Assembly: GCA_018268935.1 (NCBI GenBank)
Contig: JAFDVS010000050.1
Coordinates: 18,239 to 82,238 of the forward strand
Direction: 5' to 3'
Length of the DNA stretch: 64,000 bases
From: Acidobacteriota bacterium
Lineage (GTDB): Bacteria; Acidobacteriota; Terriglobia; Bryobacterales; Bryobacteraceae
Shown here one piece after another: positions 25,756-34,318 of this stretch; position 1 is the first letter of the stretch, and each line of letters starts with the position of its first letter. The notes under the pieces are model-generated. The model did not search any database. It was not told where the DNA came from and was given only the letters and a program-made list of their open reading frames with translations. The position numbers were made by a program, and so were the translations under genes.

Positions 25756-25975
25756 GCTCACGAAAAGTGACCCACCGAACTGGCGGCGCATTGGCCTTCC
25801 GAACTTAACACTGCGCTGGTCGAATGACATAAACTGAAAGGTCGGCGTTGCAAACCAAGGCACTTGCACGCTTTCGGCGCGGATGATAACGCCAGATAAT
25901 CTCATGCTACGTGGCATGGTCTGTTTTCAGTGTGGTCAACTCTATCTGAGCAAAGGTGGTCAACTTCGCGTGAGC
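25756..25975. mobile_element. 220-bp IS-like relic bounded by imperfect inverted repeats
   Basis: The left end (25756-25776) begins GCTCACGAAAAG and ends GACCCACC; the reverse complement of the right end (25955-25975) begins GCTCACGCGAAG and ends TTGACCACC. They match at 16 of 21 positions. A further direct copy of GTGGTCAACT lies at 25932-25941, 24 bases before the copy at 25956-25965, as in IS21-type multi-repeat ends. No transposase is inside. The right end interrupts the reading of the SLH pseudogene. IS21 affiliation is a guess from repeat layout. Confidence 0.45.
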
Positions 25976-26309
25976 GCCGAGGGGTCATCTGGAGCATCGG
26001 TGAAACATGGCGCCGATGATGGGCTGTAGGTCTTGAAGGCCTCAGCGCTACCCAAATCTTCATTGACCATGCCCGGATTAGGGAAGCGGCCATCTGGCTA
26101 CGCATGAGGTTGTCCTCCGGGCAGAATCTCAGAGGCGACACGAGACAACCCTTCGTGATCTGCCGCTCGTACATGTAGTTCGCCGCGCCCAGGTACGGTG
26201 CATTACTCGAAATGTCCGAGAAATACTGCGCCCGACCTGGCATAACAGCCGTTGGGGCGATAACGATGAGGACAATCCAGAAAGCGCAAACGACTGGCCT
26301 TAAGAGCAA
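25960..26309 (-). pseudogene. S-layer homology (SLH) protein pseudogene
   Basis: After a signal peptide (ending PGRAQ) the frame reads 'YFSDISSNAPYLGAANYMYE', 'QITKGCLVSPLRFCPEDN' and 'RSQMAASLIRA', a full first SLH repeat of the Solibacter type with its Cys pair. Homology then moves to another frame near base 26071 ('VNEDLGSAEAF', 'TYSPSSAPCFTDAPDD'), so a one-base frameshift has occurred. The second repeat breaks off at 25975 where the IS-like repeat begins. A single-frame product of 135 residues (25902-26309) would be mostly nonsense after residue 80. Confidence 0.7.
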
Positions 26310-26810
26310 ACTTGTTGCAAGCTGTCAGCATAGAGCGCAACTCCCACACTTCAGTCACTCTCGGTGGCCATGGTGGCGATGACACTGGTGCGGATTCCGG
26401 ACTCGTCCGGAGAGGCCAGAAACACCTCGTCATCAAGCCACAATCCTTCAGATTCTGTCCCTGCCATTTCATCGCGACTTGCGTGGCCAATGTCACTGCT
26501 CAAGTGTAAGTTCAAAAATTGATCTGACTTGTTGAGAAGTCAAGAAAAATAGTAGAATTCACTGGTGTCTGCAGGAACTGCGCAGCGGCGCGGAACATAG
26601 TCCCCACAGACTGGCGAATCAATCCGCTATCACCGAGCGCGAGGGAATGCGCCAGGCTCATTGCGGCTTCATCCCATTGCGCAATTTTCCCCACCCTCCC
26701 CAAACCCTGCGTCCCCCCACCCAGCATTTGTCCTACACCCATCCCCTCAACTCCCACAAAACCCAACACTTCCGCATTTGGCACCCGAACTGCTAAATAC
26801 AGCCCTCAAG
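26310..26810. other. Gene-poor stretch upstream of the respiratory operon
   Basis: No convincing gene on either strand; short frames here have atypical composition. The last 130 bases before the ccoS-like ATG are C-rich (runs of CCC). A short inverted repeat CCGGAC-TC-GTCCGG is present near 26397-26410. The promoter of the respiratory operon should lie here but no clear -35/-10 pair or full FNR box was found. Confidence 0.4.
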
Positions 26811-27011
26811 ATGGGCACCGAGATCACCTACCTCGCCTTGGCCGCGAGTATCCTCATGGGGCTCGGAGGAGCTTGTCTGTTCATCTTTGCCGTCAAGAAA
26901 GACTATTTCCACAACCTGGAAGAAGCGAAATATCACGTCTTTTGGCAAGACATTGAGGAACTCGTAGACCAGTCCACGGAGCAACAACCGGATGAGCACA
27001 AAGGTAAGTGA
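26811..27011 (+). CDS. ccoS: CcoS-like cbb3 oxidase maturation peptide
   Basis: A 66-residue membrane peptide. One transmembrane helix spans about 5-26 ('LALAASILMGLGGACLFIFA'), then a charged tail with 'KKDYFHNLEEAKYHVFWQD'. This layout (helix, then a short tail with D-L-E-x-A-x-x-x-x-F) is that of CcoS/FixS, needed for heme and copper insertion into cbb3 oxidase. It is the first gene of the bc-cbb3 operon and overlaps the Rieske start by 20 bases. A related small gene lies at 32574-32732 at the other end. Confidence 0.72.
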   Translation: MGTEITYLALAASILMGLGGACLFIFAVKKDYFHNLEEAKYHVFWQDIEELVDQSTEQQPDEHKGK

Positions 27012-27459
27012 GCAGAACGGAACCCGCCGTTCCTTTTTTACATGGTTCAGCAGCGCCGCCCTGTTCGGATCGGCCGTCATCAGCGCGCTGGCCAATTTCG
27101 TGTTCCTCAAACCGCGCGCCACATACGGCCAGCCGAGCCGGTTCTCCATCGGCAAGCCCGATGCCTTCCCCTCTGGCGCTAGAATCGCCATCGAGACGCG
27201 GCGCATCTGTGTGGCGCGCGAGGGAAATCAGATCGCAGTCATCTCTACTACCTGCACCCACCTGGGCTGCATCGTAGGCGTCGCCGACACCGGCTTTGCC
27301 TGCCCCTGCCATGGCTCGCGCTATGACCAGGACGGCAACGTCACCGGCGGCCCCGCTCCCAAGGCGCTTCCCTGGTATCAGGTCAAACTCGCTCCCAACG
27401 GCGAGCTCGAAGTCGATACCAGCATCGAAATTAAGCCTGGCAGCTATTACAACGTTTAA
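26992..27459 (+). CDS. Rieske [2Fe-2S] protein of the bc complex
   Basis: A 155-residue Rieske subunit that carries electrons from quinol to cytochrome c. The N-terminus has a twin-arginine-like 'TRRSFFTWF' before one hydrophobic helix (about 20-38) that anchors it in the membrane. Cluster ligands are C88 and H90 (CTHLGC) and C104 and H107 (CPCHGS), with C93 and C106 as the disulfide pair. All are intact. Length matches small b6f/menaquinol-type Rieske proteins. It overlaps the ccoS-like gene and precedes cytochrome b by 18 bases. Confidence 0.95.
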   Translation: MSTKVSEQNGTRRSFFTWFSSAALFGSAVISALANFVFLKPRATYGQPSRFSIGKPDAFPSGARIAIETRRICVAREGNQIAVISTTCTHLGCIVGVADTGFACPCHGSRYDQDGNVTGGPAPKALPWYQVKLAPNGELEVDTSIEIKPGSYYNV

Positions 27460-27477
27460 GCCCGGGGAGATTTTTAT

Positions 27478-28755
27478 ATGAGTGTCAAAACGGCGCTGGC
27501 AGAAATACCGCGCACCATCTGGACCTCGATCTTCCGTCACTCGCTTCCTTCGAGTGAACTAGGTCAGGCCCAGACTTCCTTCACCAATTTCTTCCTTCAT
27601 GTCCACCCGGTGAAGGTCAATCGCCATACCCTGAAGGCAACTTACACGCTCGGTCTGGGGCTCATTTCATTCTTCTTATTTCTTATACTCACCGTAACCG
27701 GCGTGCTGCTGATGTTCTATTACGTGCCTTCCACCACGCAAGCCTACGATCGCATGCTCGATCTGCGCGGATCGGTCGCCTTCGGCACCTTCCTTCGCAA
27801 CATGCATCGCTGGGGCGCGCATGGCATGGTGATCGCGGTGTTTCTGCACATGTGCCGCGTATTCCTGACGGGTTCCTACAAACGCCCGCGCGAGTTCAAC
27901 TGGGTAATTGGAGTATTTCTTCTTCTTCTTACTTTATTCGGCAGTTTTACCGGATATCTCCTGCCCTGGGATCAGCTCGCATTCTGGGCCATCACGGTGG
28001 GAACAGCGATTGCCGGCTACGCACCCGTGGTCGGTGAAAAGATGAGGTTCCTCCTGCTTGGCGACAACACCGTCGGGCAGGAGGCGCTTCTGCGCTTCTA
28101 CGTGCTGCACGTGGTCGTGATCCCGCTCGCCATCACCCTTTTGGTCGCCATCCACTTCTGGCGCATCCGCAAGGACGGCGGCCTTTCCCGGCCCGCCGAA
28201 GCCGACATGGCCCCGGGCACGGAAGCCCTCAGCGTACAGGTGATGGCCGCCCCCATCGAACTGAAACCCGCCGAAGGCAAACAATCCTTCGGACTCATGG
28301 GTCTCGTCCGCGGCCCCTTCACCAAGGTCGGCAACACCCCCGAAAACACGGTCTTCAGTTGGCCCAATCTGCTGATGGCGGAACTATTCGTTTTCATACT
28401 CACGGTGGCCGCCATTCTTGTCATATCCCTTTTATTCCACGCCCCGCTCGAAGAGCCAGTCAACGCCATGCATCCGCCCAACCCGGCCAAGGCGCCCTGG
28501 TATTTCCTCGGCCTGCAGGAACTGGTCAGCTACTCCGCCTTCTGGGGCGGCGTCGGCATTCCCGGCATTGAGGTGGCCATCCTCATGCTGGTTCCCTATC
28601 TCGATCGCAAGCCAGGCGGCGTCGGCCGTTGGTTCGCCAAAGAGCGCTTGCTCGCCAACACGCTGTTCGTTTCGTTCACCCTGCTCAACGTGATCCTCAT
28701 CATCATCGGGACGCTGTTCCGCGGGCCGAACTGGGAATTCGTTTCCCCCTGGTAA
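27478..28755 (+). CDS. Cytochrome b of the bc complex (fused b6/subunit IV type)
   Basis: The quinol-oxidising membrane subunit, 425 residues, joining the cytochrome b6-like N-terminal half and subunit IV-like C-terminal half. Heme b ligands are H110 and H124 (13 residues between) and H211 and H226 (14 between, as in b6-type proteins). 'GYLLPWDQLAFW' marks helix C and the Qo side; the PEWY-site equivalent is 'KAPWYFLGLQE' (about 340). About eight transmembrane helices are visible. A weak 'GGGGAG'-like Shine-Dalgarno sequence precedes the ATG. The downstream gene replaces cytochrome c1. Confidence 0.95.
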   Translation: MSVKTALAEIPRTIWTSIFRHSLPSSELGQAQTSFTNFFLHVHPVKVNRHTLKATYTLGLGLISFFLFLILTVTGVLLMFYYVPSTTQAYDRMLDLRGSVAFGTFLRNMHRWGAHGMVIAVFLHMCRVFLTGSYKRPREFNWVIGVFLLLLTLFGSFTGYLLPWDQLAFWAITVGTAIAGYAPVVGEKMRFLLLGDNTVGQEALLRFYVLHVVVIPLAITLLVAIHFWRIRKDGGLSRPAEADMAPGTEALSVQVMAAPIELKPAEGKQSFGLMGLVRGPFTKVGNTPENTVFSWPNLLMAELFVFILTVAAILVISLLFHAPLEEPVNAMHPPNPAKAPWYFLGLQELVSYSAFWGGVGIPGIEVAILMLVPYLDRKPGGVGRWFAKERLLANTLFVSFTLLNVILIIIGTLFRGPNWEFVSPW

Positions 28756-28772
28756 AGGAGACCACTCATCAC

Positions 28773-30572
<1,800 letters not shown>

Positions 30573-30575
30573 TTC

Positions 30576-31982
30576 ATGGCGCAACAAGACAAAACTGTGC
30601 AATCGGCCGCAACCAAACCAGGTGCGGCGGTCCACGAAGACACCACGGCGAAATGGTTCATCATCAGCGCCGTGGTCTACTTCCTCATCGTTGGCATTAT
30701 TGCCATCGTCATCGCGGCGAAATTCGTGTGGCCGGAAATGCTTGGCACCGTCGCCATGCTTTCCTACGGCCGCCTGCGCCCGTTGCACGTCAACGGCATG
30801 TTGTTCGGATGGCTCCTTGCCGCCGACATGGGACTCACCTTCTACCTCGTGCCGCGCCTCTGCGGCGTCAAGCTGTGGAGTGAGAAACTCGGTGTCGCCA
30901 CGGCCCTGCTGTGGAACGTGATCATCCTCGGCGCGGTGGTTTCCCTTCTCATGGGTTGGAACCAGGGTTGGGAATACGCCGAACTGCCCATGCCCCTCGA
31001 TGTGCTTGTGGTTGTGGCCTGGATCATGTTCGGCATTAACATCTTCGGCACCATCGCCACGCGCAAGTACCAGCAGATGTATGTCTCGCTCTGGTACACC
31101 ATGGGCACCATCCTCTGGACCGCCTTCGTCTACCTCACCGGCAACTTCGCCACGCTGTTCACCACCGGCGTCAATCAGGCCAACCTCAACTGGATGTATG
31201 TGCACAACGCCGTCGGCCTGATCTTCACGCCCGTCGGCCTTGCCCTCGCCTACTACTTCATCCCCAAGGCCGGCAACATCCCGCTCTACAGCCACAAACT
31301 GTCGATGATCGGCTTCTGGTCGCTGGCCTTCTTCTACGTCTGGACCGGCGCCCACCACATGCTCCACGGCCCCATTTCGCAATGGCTGCAAACCATCTCC
31401 ATCGCCTTCTCGCTGATGCTGATCATGCCAGTGTGGAGCGTCGTCTACAACCTCTTCGCCACGATGAAAGGCAACTGGCCGCGCACGCGCGACAATGTCC
31501 CGCTCAAGTTCCTTATGTCCGGCGTGGTGTTCTATCTGCTCACCTGCTTCCAGGGCCCCATGCACTCGCTCCGCAGCGTCAACGCCATCGTTTCGAAGAC
31601 CGACTGGATCCCCGGCCACGCCCACATGGCGGTGCTCGGCGCATTCAGCTTCTTCGCCATCGCCGGCACGCTCTACGTCATCCCGCGCATGTTCAACGTG
31701 GCGCTGCACTCCGACGCGCTGGCCAACTGGAGCTACTGGCTGTTCATGGTCGGCGGCATCGGCTTCTTCGTCACACTGTGGCTCGGCGGTTTCTGGCAAG
31801 GGTGGCAGTGGAACAACCCGAGCATCCCTTTCATCGACACCGTCAAAGCCCTCAAGCCGATCTGGATCGTACGTTTCTTCTCCGGCATCTTCATGTTCGC
31901 CGGAATCGTGGCGTTCCTCTATAACATCATCGCCACCGTAGTGGATAGCGCCGGCGCCAAGCCGGAAGTGCAGGGTGCATAA
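30576..31982 (+). CDS. ccoN: cbb3-type cytochrome c oxidase catalytic subunit I
   Basis: The heme-copper oxygen-reducing subunit, 468 residues, about twelve helices. CuB ligands are H210, H260 and H261; the cross-link Tyr is Y254, 44 residues after H210 as in cbb3 enzymes. Heme ligands are H71, H348 and H350 ('PGHAHM'). This is a C-type oxidase, with high oxygen affinity known for the family. It follows the heptaheme gene by 3 bases and its end lies 10 bases before ccoO. Confidence 0.96.
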   Translation: MAQQDKTVQSAATKPGAAVHEDTTAKWFIISAVVYFLIVGIIAIVIAAKFVWPEMLGTVAMLSYGRLRPLHVNGMLFGWLLAADMGLTFYLVPRLCGVKLWSEKLGVATALLWNVIILGAVVSLLMGWNQGWEYAELPMPLDVLVVVAWIMFGINIFGTIATRKYQQMYVSLWYTMGTILWTAFVYLTGNFATLFTTGVNQANLNWMYVHNAVGLIFTPVGLALAYYFIPKAGNIPLYSHKLSMIGFWSLAFFYVWTGAHHMLHGPISQWLQTISIAFSLMLIMPVWSVVYNLFATMKGNWPRTRDNVPLKFLMSGVVFYLLTCFQGPMHSLRSVNAIVSKTDWIPGHAHMAVLGAFSFFAIAGTLYVIPRMFNVALHSDALANWSYWLFMVGGIGFFVTLWLGGFWQGWQWNNPSIPFIDTVKALKPIWIVRFFSGIFMFAGIVAFLYNIIATVVDSAGAKPEVQGA

Positions 31983-31992
31983 GGAGCAGGCC

Positions 31993-32562
31993 ATGTTCAA
32001 AAAATCAGGTGACAACGCTTCGCTCTTCGCCGGTCTCGCGGTCGTTTTCTTCATGATCGGCGGATTGCTGACCACGGTAGTTCCGCCCATGGTGGACAAA
32101 TCCTGGGGCAAGCCATTCGAGAATTCCGACCCGACCAAAGGGCCGGTGGGTAAACTCGAGCCCTATACCGAACTGGAGCTCAAAGGACGCGCCATCTACG
32201 TGCGCGAAGGCTGCTGGTATTGCCATACGCAGCAGACCCGCACACTGCTCGCCGACACGAAGCGCTCCGGTTGGCGCGGCGTCGATTCCCCCGTCTCCAC
32301 CCCCGACGAGTTCGTCTACGACAGCCCCCACCTGTTCGGCACCAAGCGCACAGGTCCGGACCTGAGCCGTGTCGGTGGCAAGTACGACACGCAGTGGCAC
32401 CGTACGCACTTCAAGAACCCGCGGGACCTGGTGCCAGGGTCGATCATGCCGCCGTACCCCTGGATCGCCAATAACGAACAGGAATTCACGGCCATTGTGG
32501 CCTATTTGCAGAAACTCGGCCGCGCCAAACATTGGCGCCCCGATAACGACTTCGAGAAGTAA
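31993..32562 (+). CDS. ccoO: cbb3-type cytochrome c oxidase subunit II (monoheme)
   Basis: A 189-residue membrane-anchored monoheme cytochrome. One helix at about 12-31; heme site C74-WY-CH78; likely Met ligand in 'GSIMPPYPW' (about 150). 'RRTGPDLSRVGGKY'-like sequence matches the family. The ATG at 31993 has an AAGGAG Shine-Dalgarno sequence seven bases upstream, favouring it over an upstream GTG. It delivers electrons to CcoN. Confidence 0.95.
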   Translation: MFKKSGDNASLFAGLAVVFFMIGGLLTTVVPPMVDKSWGKPFENSDPTKGPVGKLEPYTELELKGRAIYVREGCWYCHTQQTRTLLADTKRSGWRGVDSPVSTPDEFVYDSPHLFGTKRTGPDLSRVGGKYDTQWHRTHFKNPRDLVPGSIMPPYPWIANNEQEFTAIVAYLQKLGRAKHWRPDNDFEK

Positions 32563-32573
32563 GGAGCGAGCAC

Positions 32574-32732
32574 ATGGACTACACCTATCCCAGCGTCTTC
32601 TTCTCGTATTTTTTGTTCTTCTTCTTCCTCGCCGGCGGGGTGTTTTTCTTCATTCGCTCCATCCGCGATGGGTATTTGGGGAAGAATAGTGAGGAAGCCA
32701 AGTACCGCATGCTGGAGGATGAGGAATCCTAG
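32574..32732 (+). CDS. Small membrane peptide, CcoQ position, CcoS-like tail
   Basis: A 52-residue peptide with a very Phe-rich helix (residues about 8-27, 'VFFSYFLFFFFLAGGVFFFI') and a charged tail 'EEAKYRMLEDEES'. It starts 11 bases after ccoO behind an AAGGAG Shine-Dalgarno sequence, in the place of ccoQ. The tail block EEAKY, and the spacing from the Gly-Gly pair of the helix, match the CcoS-like peptide at 26811-27011, so the two may be paralogues. Too short for routine gene calling. Confidence 0.8.
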   Translation: MDYTYPSVFFSYFLFFFFLAGGVFFFIRSIRDGYLGKNSEEAKYRMLEDEES

Positions 32733-32777
32733 CTGATTCCGCAGTCTCGCTCTGCAAGTGCGCTATCCTCGCTATAG

Positions 32778-33056
32778 ATGTCACACAGGCAACAAGCCCA
32801 TGAATTGATTGACCAGCTCGCGCCGGGACAGCTTGCAGTTGTGGTGAATCTGCTCCAGGTAATGACGCTCGACCCAGTGTCTCGGGCGATTGCTACCGCG
32901 CCGGTCGATGAGGAACCGGAACCCGAACAGGAGCGCCAAGCGGTAGGCGACGCCGATGAGTGGCTGGAGCGAAATCAACCTATCCCATTTGAGGAAGTTC
33001 TGAGTGATTTCGGCTTGACCATCGAGGACATCCGCAACCGCAAGGAGTTGGTCTGA
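32778..33056 (+). CDS. Antitoxin of a RelE/ParE-type module
   Basis: A 92-residue acidic protein, 'HRQQAHELIDQLAPGQL' at the N-terminus and 'IPFEEVLSDFGL' near the C-terminus. It lies 10 bases upstream of a RelE/ParE-family toxin, which sets its role. It is clearly related to the product of 33543-33803: shared blocks include A-H-x-L, LDP-x-(S/A)R-(A/S)-(I/L)-ATA and IP-x-EE-(V/I)-x-x-(D/E)FGL. No classical DNA-binding motif is obvious. Confidence 0.75.
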   Translation: MSHRQQAHELIDQLAPGQLAVVVNLLQVMTLDPVSRAIATAPVDEEPEPEQERQAVGDADEWLERNQPIPFEEVLSDFGLTIEDIRNRKELV

Positions 33057-33066
33057 GACGACTCGG

Positions 33067-33291
33067 TTGACTGACTTGGCCCGTGCCGACGTGCGCCAGC
33101 TCGATATTCCAACCGCGATGCGCGTGTTTACGGCGCTACAGCGCTTTGCGGACACCGGAGAGGGCGACATTACAAAGCTCAAAGGGACTGACGAGTTCCG
33201 GCTGCGCGTCGGCGATTACCGGGTGCGCTTTGTGCGAACGGAGTCCCACGCCATCCAAGTCAAGCGCGTCCTGCACCGTTCTGAGGCCTAA
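33067..33291 (+). CDS. RelE/ParE-family toxin
   Basis: A 74-residue product (TTG start) with the family core 'FADTGEGDITKLKG', 'EFRLRVGDYRVRFV' and 'VLHRSEA'. RelE/ParE folds act as mRNA interferases or gyrase inhibitors; the class here is unknown. In-frame sequence upstream of the TTG ('WSETTR') could extend the first strand, so the start is uncertain. Compared with the sister remnant at 33823-33969, which ends HRSEAYR, it stops at HRSEA because a TAT-like codon is TAA. Otherwise intact. Confidence 0.75.
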   Translation: MTDLARADVRQLDIPTAMRVFTALQRFADTGEGDITKLKGTDEFRLRVGDYRVRFVRTESHAIQVKRVLHRSEA

Positions 33292-33356
33292 CGTTGAGCA
33301 CAAAGAAGTCGAATGCAGCAGGCAAACTTGAGGGTGCGTTCCATGGGCGACGCCGC

Positions 33357-33376
33357 GTTATCTGGATAACATAACG
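33357..33376. repeat. Nested inverted repeats between the two toxin-antitoxin modules
   Basis: GTTATC-TG-GATAAC at 33357-33370, overlapped by CGTTAT/ATAACG arms at 33356-33361 and 33371-33376. It may be an operator for the second module or a terminator of the first; there is no T-run. It lies 66 bases after the first toxin and 167 bases before the second antitoxin. Confidence 0.4.
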
Positions 33377-33542
33377 CTGAGACACAAGACCTATCACCAA
33401 CGCTCCAGAAAAGGCGCACAAGAAGGGGAGATCAGAAACCCGTTCGGCCACAGAATCGATTCCAGGTGGCGATCCATTTGCCGGAATAAACTAACCGCGA
33501 TCGCAGCACCACGATCCAAGCATGGCGCCATGGGAGGACGCC

Positions 33543-33803
33543 ATGGCCATACTCAATGAAAAACAACACGCCCACACGCTGATGGAACGCCTCGATTCTT
33601 CACAGATCTCCACCGCCGTCCGCTTCCTGGAGTTCATGCTGCTTGATCCGCTAGCCCGGTCGCTGGCAACCGCATCGGTTGAGGACAAGCCGGTGTTTTC
33701 CGAGGAGGCCGCCGCGCTCGACGAAGCCCGCGCCTCATTGCATCGTGGCGAAGGTATCCCCCACGAAGAGATTGTTCGGGAGTTCGGGTTGTCTTCCGGT
33801 TAA
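33543..33803 (+). CDS. Second antitoxin, paralogue of the first
   Basis: An 86-residue acidic protein starting 'MAILNEKQHAHTLMERLD' behind a GGGAGGAC Shine-Dalgarno sequence. It shares about the whole length with the antitoxin at 32778-33056 ('LDPLARSLATASVED', 'IPHEEIVREFGL'). A degenerate toxin follows 19 bases on, so this is probably an orphan antitoxin. It could still neutralise the intact sister toxin; that is inference. Confidence 0.72.
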   Translation: MAILNEKQHAHTLMERLDSSQISTAVRFLEFMLLDPLARSLATASVEDKPVFSEEAAALDEARASLHRGEGIPHEEIVREFGLSSG

Positions 33804-33822
33804 GCAACAAGTCAAGAGAGTC

Positions 33823-33969
33823 GTGATTCGGTTCCCACAGGCGCTCACGCACTTGCGTTCCGTAGATCTGGCTCAGGCTATTCAGATTCTCGAATCCATC
33901 GACTACTACCTGAGGACCGGCGCCGGCGACATCATGCGCGTCCGCCATCGCAGTGAGGCCTATCGTTAG
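33823..33969 (+). pseudogene. RelE/ParE toxin remnant with internal deletion
   Basis: A 48-residue frame (GTG start): 'LTHLRSVDLAQAIQILESID', 'YYLRTGAGDI' and then directly 'MRVRHRSEAYR'. Against the intact sister toxin, about 30 residues between 'GDI' and 'RVxHRSEA' are missing, including the 'EFRLRVGDYRVRF' core strands. The deletion keeps the frame. Without the central sheet the fold and activity should be lost. Confidence 0.7.
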
Positions 33970-34318
33970 AACGCAAGCATCACATTAAACAACGTCGGAT
34001 CTCGAACTGTTCATTCAAAGCCGCATTCGAGCACCGCCGTAACCACTCGAGTGGCGAAGTGGTTTGCGCGGCCCTTCGGCTTCTTGAGCGCCATGAACGC
34101 ACAGGATTTACCTGGCAATCCTAAGGATCGACGCTGGCCGTCCCATTCGGGTTGCAACCCCCTATATGGATCGAAGGGTTCAATGAACAGAATCAGAGCG
34201 GACTTGGTTCGACCGGTCCTACTCACAGCTTGAGTGACGCTACGCGTACATCGCGCACTCTAAGAGCTATTTGGGCGTTAGAGGCCCGATTACGCTATTC
34301 TGCCTGAGAGTTGAACTG
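33970..34318. other. Intergenic stretch before the TolB-repeat kinase
   Basis: No convincing gene. A 60-codon frame at 34051-34233 has random-looking sequence and no family features. The kinase promoter is probably in the last 100 bases; GAGAG lies eight bases before the kinase ATG as a weak Shine-Dalgarno sequence. Confidence 0.4.

Noticed and set aside
26510..26540. FNR-like site (TTGAT) near the respiratory operon
   Set aside because: Only one half-site matches; the second half is too far from ATCAA.
26512..26784. 90-residue minus-strand frame upstream of the respiratory operon
   Set aside because: Gly/Val-rich start mirrors C-rich DNA; no motif and no Shine-Dalgarno sequence.
34051..34233. 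60-residue plus-strand frame before the PD40 kinase
   Set aside because: No family features, no start signal, random composition.
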